The notes beneath the pieces were generated by a model that was given only the letters and a program-made list of their open reading frames with translations, was not told the DNA's origin and made no database searches. Source: Syntrophomonadaceae bacterium (GTDB taxonomy: Bacteria > Bacillota > Dethiobacteria > DTU022 > UBA8154). From it: DNA of 35,879 nt. Both the position numbers and the translations under genes were made by a program. Each line of letters starts with the position of its first letter. Within the stretch, counting starts at the first letter, position 1. The DNA lies in contig SLRC01000140.1 of the NCBI GenBank assembly GCA_007131175.1, forward strand, positions 1 to 35,879, in the 5' to 3' direction. Below are positions 32,395 through 35,879 of this stretch, piece by piece.

Positions 32395-33894
32395 TTACTG
32401 ACCTCTGTTTTTAATTGTTGCTACATCAACAATTTGATCCACATGGCCGCCGATCTGGGTATATTTATCCTTTTTCATGGTATATTCTACCGGTGCTACT
32501 GTAGCCGGGCTGGGCACCCAGGTAAATGCTTTAGGGACTACCTTTTCCACATCTACCTCGAAATTAATGCCACCCCCGGGTAAAATAAAGGTTTCTGCCC
32601 CGCCAATGGTTAATTTGGCATCCCCGGCATGAATGGCCTTGCTTAATTTGATGGGATATGTGGTAACACCACCCCGGGCACTACCCCCGCTTCCCCCTGT
32701 ATAAATGGCAGAAACTCTGGATTCTTCACAGTTATCGCGAATCTGTTGCACCACTGCTGCCACTTCTGGCTCCAGGGCCACTTCCCGAACATTACCGTCA
32801 GCATCAACAGTTAATTGAGCGGCATTTTGTCCAGTTGTATCCGTAACCAGAATTTTCATCCCGGCCTTTGCAATGCTCGTATCTATTCTTAAAATGGCAT
32901 CCAGGGGGTTTTGAATGTTGGTACCGCCCCAGCCGTTTCCATGTTCGCCAAAATAGCGTCCCCGGGTACTCTTTCTGGCATTGGGCACAACGCCACTCCA
33001 GTTCATGCCCACATATTCCCCGGCCGCATGTTCCGACAAGAGACCAACCACGTGATAATCAAGGACAAGCGCCTCGTCTACCACTTGGGACAACTGCTTG
33101 GCAAACAAGCCCACAGTGGCACTACCACAGCCAATCCTCATCCGCTCATCTTCTTTGCCATTAATAATGGGCCGCTTCCCTACTTGCAGTTCCAGTGTTG
33201 GTCCCTGGTCAACTTTTAATGTCACTTTTTCTCTATTGCTAATATCAACAATGGTTTTTGCCACATTAAATCCGCTCTTTCCCGTAAGAAGATTAACCCC
33301 ACCTATGGAAATCATTTTGGAACCATATTCTTCTGTGAAAAGCATGCCAACAATTTTCCCATCCCGTCTGACGCTGGCACCTTCCTCGCCAATATAAAAG
33401 TTGGTATCAATTTTCACTTTTACGCCACTATAGCTAAGCGGTGCTTCTGTTACTACTGTTACTACGTCCACTCCATCCTGAACACCCTGTACAATATGGG
33501 GAGCATAGCAGGCATCAGGATAGGTGGTACCGGCACCTACAGCAGTAATCAGGGGTTTTAAATTACCTGCCTCCGTGGTATGATCCGGCACCTCTGTTAC
33601 TAAATCCCGGGTTCTGATTAAACTCTTCCCTTCATTTAGATAGCGCTTGCAAGCACCCGTGTTACCCTTCAGGATCTCACATCGCACGGGACAGGCCGTG
33701 CATTTTATGGCTCCAAGCTGATCCTGTTCCTCTTTTATAAGTGCTTCAAAGAAGCAATTTCTAACGCAGACACCACAACTGACACAATGGTCAGCCACCT
33801 CTGCTTTGTCTGCAACTACTCGTATTGCATCTAAAGGACAGTCTTTTTCACAATTACCGCAACCGGTACAGAGTTCTTTATTAATAACAATCAT
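32395..33894 (-). CDS. hnr: 6-hydroxynicotinate reductase
   Basis: This ferredoxin-dependent enzyme reduces 6-hydroxynicotinate to 1,4,5,6-tetrahydro-6-oxonicotinate. The 499-residue protein starts with two [4Fe-4S] motifs (Cys9, 12, 15, 19 and Cys37, 40, 43, 47) and a third four-cysteine set (Cys65, 68, 72, 82), which fits the two [4Fe-4S] plus one [2Fe-2S] clusters reported for the E. barkeri enzyme. The remaining 400 residues match no common flavoprotein fold that I recognise; they include GAGTTYPDACYAPHIVQGVQ (about 120-139) and the glycine-rich YTGGSGGSARGG. ATG at 33894 was chosen over a start 11 codons earlier because the mature ferredoxin domain begins there. Assignment rests on cluster pattern and the adjacent enamidase gene. 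Confidence 0.87.
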   Translation of the reverse strand: MIVINKELCTGCGNCEKDCPLDAIRVVADKAEVADHCVSCGVCVRNCFFEALIKEEQDQLGAIKCTACPVRCEILKGNTGACKRYLNEGKSLIRTRDLVTEVPDHTTEAGNLKPLITAVGAGTTYPDACYAPHIVQGVQDGVDVVTVVTEAPLSYSGVKVKIDTNFYIGEEGASVRRDGKIVGMLFTEEYGSKMISIGGVNLLTGKSGFNVAKTIVDISNREKVTLKVDQGPTLELQVGKRPIINGKEDERMRIGCGSATVGLFAKQLSQVVDEALVLDYHVVGLLSEHAAGEYVGMNWSGVVPNARKSTRGRYFGEHGNGWGGTNIQNPLDAILRIDTSIAKAGMKILVTDTTGQNAAQLTVDADGNVREVALEPEVAAVVQQIRDNCEESRVSAIYTGGSGGSARGGVTTYPIKLSKAIHAGDAKLTIGGAETFILPGGGINFEVDVEKVVPKAFTWVPSPATVAPVEYTMKKDKYTQIGGHVDQIVDVATIKNRGQ

Positions 33895-33991
33895 AAATTC
33901 GCCCCCGCATTGCTTTCTTGTGACCACCTTTATATAACCAGTCTGAACTCACTCCATTACTGTTCCGACTTATGGCTCCTGAACAGGGCAG

Positions 33992-35149
33992 TTACGTTAT
34001 TGTGACAGGTCGGGTGGCAGGAGGTGTATTTCTGCTTACTTTCACTTTTATTTCACCATCTACCATTACGACAGCTATTCCAGGAATATCCCCCGCCTCC
34101 ATTGCTGACAGGGCATCCTGACCCACAGAGCCCATGGGAGCATCCATTATTACCATGTCTGCTTCACTGCCCACCTGGATTAAGGAAGTATTGAGACCAT
34201 AAACCTTTGCAGTATTGCCGCTTGCCATGGCCCAGGCCTTTGCTGCCGGAATTCCGGAAAGAGAGGCAATCTGGGTAATTGTCCTGAGAATTCCCAAAGG
34301 GATAATTCCCGAACCGGAAGGGGAGTCATTTCCCACAATAACCCGCTCCAATTCTCCTTTTTGCGCTAATTTTTTTATCACATAGTCTGCTGCCTTAATA
34401 TTACCGCACTGCACGATTTCCATTGGCAATTTTGTTTGCTCAATCAGCTTGTCAATCTCTTCCAGCGAGACGGCAGTGGGGCCGCCGTTGGCATGGGAAA
34501 CCACGGTGGGATTAGTTTTCATTACCATTTCTGCAGTTACGGTAGAACTCCCCGGGATGGATGTCCCGCCCGTATGCATGGCAACCTTCATCCCCCGTTG
34601 TTTGGCCCATTCTACCATGGGAGCAGCATCCTCAGGGTTTTTGATACTGCCCAGGCCGACTTCTCCTACCAGCCAGACTCCGGCTTCAGTCATTTCGTCG
34701 AAGTCTTTTTCCACCAAGCCTTTTTCCAGAATTACCGCTCCGCCATGAACTTTAAGCCCACCGGGGCGGAAGTTTTTATAAGATTTATGGGCAAGTATTG
34801 CTAAAGCTTTGGTGCCCGCAGCATCCTTGGGACGACCCGGCGTATGGGGCTCACCAGCGGAAATCATAGTCGTCACCCCGCCATGGAGGCTGCTTTCCAT
34901 GTAATTGAGGGTACTTTGCCTGGGAGTAAAATCCCCTAACACAGGGTGTGCATGGGAATCAATTAAACCGGGAGCCACGGTTGCACCGGCCACATCCACC
35001 GTTTTTTCCACCTGATATTCATTAAGCAGTTCTTTGCCGCCTATGGCAGCTATTTCCCCTTCCGAAACGATAATCGTATCTCCTGTCAACAACGGGTTGT
35101 TGATATCTCCACTGATAATTTTTCCAATATTAATTAGGGACGTTACCAT
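33992..35149 (-). CDS. ena: Enamidase (1,4,5,6-tetrahydro-6-oxonicotinate hydrolase)
   Basis: Enamidase opens the reduced pyridine ring to (S)-2-formylglutarate and ammonia. The 385-residue amidohydrolase-superfamily protein has dinuclear-site residues His66 and His68 (IDSHAHP), Glu163 (VGEVGLG), His192 (AMHTGGTSIPG), His219 (VSHANGGPTA) and Asp275 (GNDSPSGSGIIPLG). Long stretches such as GRPKDAAGTKALAI, KVHGGAVILEKGL, IKNPEDAAPMVEWA and SRNTPPA agree with what I remember of the crystallised E. barkeri enzyme, which has Glu bridging Fe and Zn. The ATG at 35149 lies nine bases after GAGGAG; an ATG three codons earlier touches it. hnr follows after 97 bases. Confidence 0.93.
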   Translation of the reverse strand: MVTSLINIGKIISGDINNPLLTGDTIIVSEGEIAAIGGKELLNEYQVEKTVDVAGATVAPGLIDSHAHPVLGDFTPRQSTLNYMESSLHGGVTTMISAGEPHTPGRPKDAAGTKALAILAHKSYKNFRPGGLKVHGGAVILEKGLVEKDFDEMTEAGVWLVGEVGLGSIKNPEDAAPMVEWAKQRGMKVAMHTGGTSIPGSSTVTAEMVMKTNPTVVSHANGGPTAVSLEEIDKLIEQTKLPMEIVQCGNIKAADYVIKKLAQKGELERVIVGNDSPSGSGIIPLGILRTITQIASLSGIPAAKAWAMASGNTAKVYGLNTSLIQVGSEADMVIMDAPMGSVGQDALSAMEAGDIPGIAVVMVDGEIKVKVSRNTPPATRPVTIT

Positions 35150-35272
35150 TGACTCCATCTCCTCTTGAAGATTCTTTTAAACCCGTGCCGTTAAGTCTTG
35201 CCTGCGGCTTTAAACACAGGTGTCTCCTGTAACGGGCTGCAAGGGGACGGGCGGTTCCTTTACCTTCTGCCG

Positions 35273-35863
35273 TTAACGCAATCCGTCCTCGCCTTTTACC
35301 TCATCAATAGTAAGGCCGCCAATCCTGGGGAATGGCCGCCCCCCATCAGTCACAGCCACGACCAAAACCAGCTCATCCGCCCGGGGAGCATCGGGAAGGC
35401 GCACTTCCATGGCATCAAAATGTGTACGCACAAATGCCGCATTTTTAAAGTGCAGTGGTACGTCAATGGCTGCACCCGGATAACCTAACTTCTTCGCTGA
35501 GGGGATAATTGATTTGCCCCCACCTACATTATCCCGCAGCGGCTTGCCCAGCTTTGGATGCAACACCGCAGCGCAATGCTCCAACTCACCCCGTTCACCT
35601 ACAATAGCCGCCTTACCGTAACTCTCCACTGCGTCCGGTTCCACACCCAATGCTTTCACCGCTTTTTGCGTCAGCATTTCTCCCAGCGATTCACTCCAGG
35701 TGTAAAGCAGCGTCAGGTCATCTTCATATTTGTCCACAAAAGGATTCTTAAAAACTACCGCTGCTGCTGCTTTCCGTAAAGGTATCTTACGTTTTTTCAC
35801 TCCATCAGCATGGGTTTCTTCAAGCACGACATACAGCTTGCGTACTTCCGGTCCGGCAGACAT
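35273..35863 (-). CDS. DUF1185 'amino acid synthesis' family protein
   Basis: The 196-residue protein matches the AA_synth/DUF1185 family by its conserved blocks: VRKLYVVLEETHADG near the start, IPLRKAAAAVVFKNPFVDKYEDDL, VESYGKAAIVGERGELEHCAAVLHP and DAPRADELVLVVAVTDGGRPFPRIGG. The family name comes from old annotation; no enzyme activity is established to my knowledge. ATG at 35863 follows AAGGAGA by seven bases. It is the most upstream gene seen of the nicotinate cluster, 123 bases before ena. Relatives occur beside catabolic amidohydrolases, so a ring-opening or intermediate-handling role is possible. The 16 bases after it (35864-35879) hold only its ribosome site. Confidence 0.85.
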   Translation of the reverse strand: MSAGPEVRKLYVVLEETHADGVKKRKIPLRKAAAAVVFKNPFVDKYEDDLTLLYTWSESLGEMLTQKAVKALGVEPDAVESYGKAAIVGERGELEHCAAVLHPKLGKPLRDNVGGGKSIIPSAKKLGYPGAAIDVPLHFKNAAFVRTHFDAMEVRLPDAPRADELVLVVAVTDGGRPFPRIGGLTIDEVKGEDGLR

Positions 35864-35879
35864 TTAATCATCTCCTTAA

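Noticed and set aside
1-35879. CRISPR arrays, tRNA/rRNA genes, insertion sequences
   Set aside because: None seen on either strand; the only repeats are the heptamers at 29092-29135 and short hairpins.

Overview
The window comes from an anaerobic Firmicute, most likely a clostridial lineage of the Peptococcaceae/Thermoanaerobacterales type. The reasons are the codY–hslUV–xerC–trmFO–topA–dprA block with the same gene order as the Bacillus subtilis smf–codY region, strong GGAGG ribosome binding sites, frequent TTG/GTG starts, a Gram-positive TRAP lipoprotein, and oxygen-sensitive ferredoxin-linked enzymes. Every gene I can support is on the minus strand, so transcription runs from high to low coordinates. 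No rRNA, tRNA, CRISPR array or insertion sequence was seen.

Reading in the direction of transcription, bases 35863-21488 form one long catabolic cluster for nicotinate (or a close pyridine carboxylate). It holds a DUF1185 'amino acid synthesis' family protein, enamidase, 6-hydroxynicotinate reductase, both subunits of an NfnAB-type NADPH/NADH/ferredoxin transhydrogenase, an ApbE-superfamily UPF0280 protein, the two halves of a split molybdopterin subunit (NdhL, NdhM), a complete TRAP transporter (DctP, DctQ, DctM), the FAD subunit NdhF, an unknown secreted or membrane protein, and the 2x[2Fe-2S] subunit NdhS. This is the upper part of the pathway known from Eubacterium barkeri: nicotinate -> 6-hydroxynicotinate -> 1,4,5,6-tetrahydro-6-oxonicotinate -> 2-formylglutarate + NH3. 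It is packaged with a probable importer, a redox converter (NADPH in, reduced ferredoxin out) and a candidate covalent-flavin transferase. The lower pathway (hydroxymethylglutarate dehydrogenase onward) is not in the window.

Bases 21328-13381 carry biosynthetic and peptide-turnover genes: glnA, which appears to start at a rare ATT codon behind a perfect Shine-Dalgarno; a small membrane protein; (R)-citramalate synthase; a MetE-core-like protein; and three tandem M42 aminopeptidase paralogues.

Bases 13365-10122 are a pantothenate operon (DUF2520 protein, panB, panC, panD) behind a promoter and a structured leader of about 190 nt ending in a terminator-like hairpin. Next is a single gene with its own promoter that resembles lysine 2,3-aminomutase but carries the substrate-site residues of glutamate 2,3-aminomutase, suggesting beta-glutamate (osmolyte) synthesis.

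Bases 8628-304 are the conserved dprA–topA–trmFO–xerC–hslV–hslU–codY housekeeping block, closed by a clear terminator. The first 240 bases are a non-coding gap leading to the first codons of another gene, flgB by synteny.
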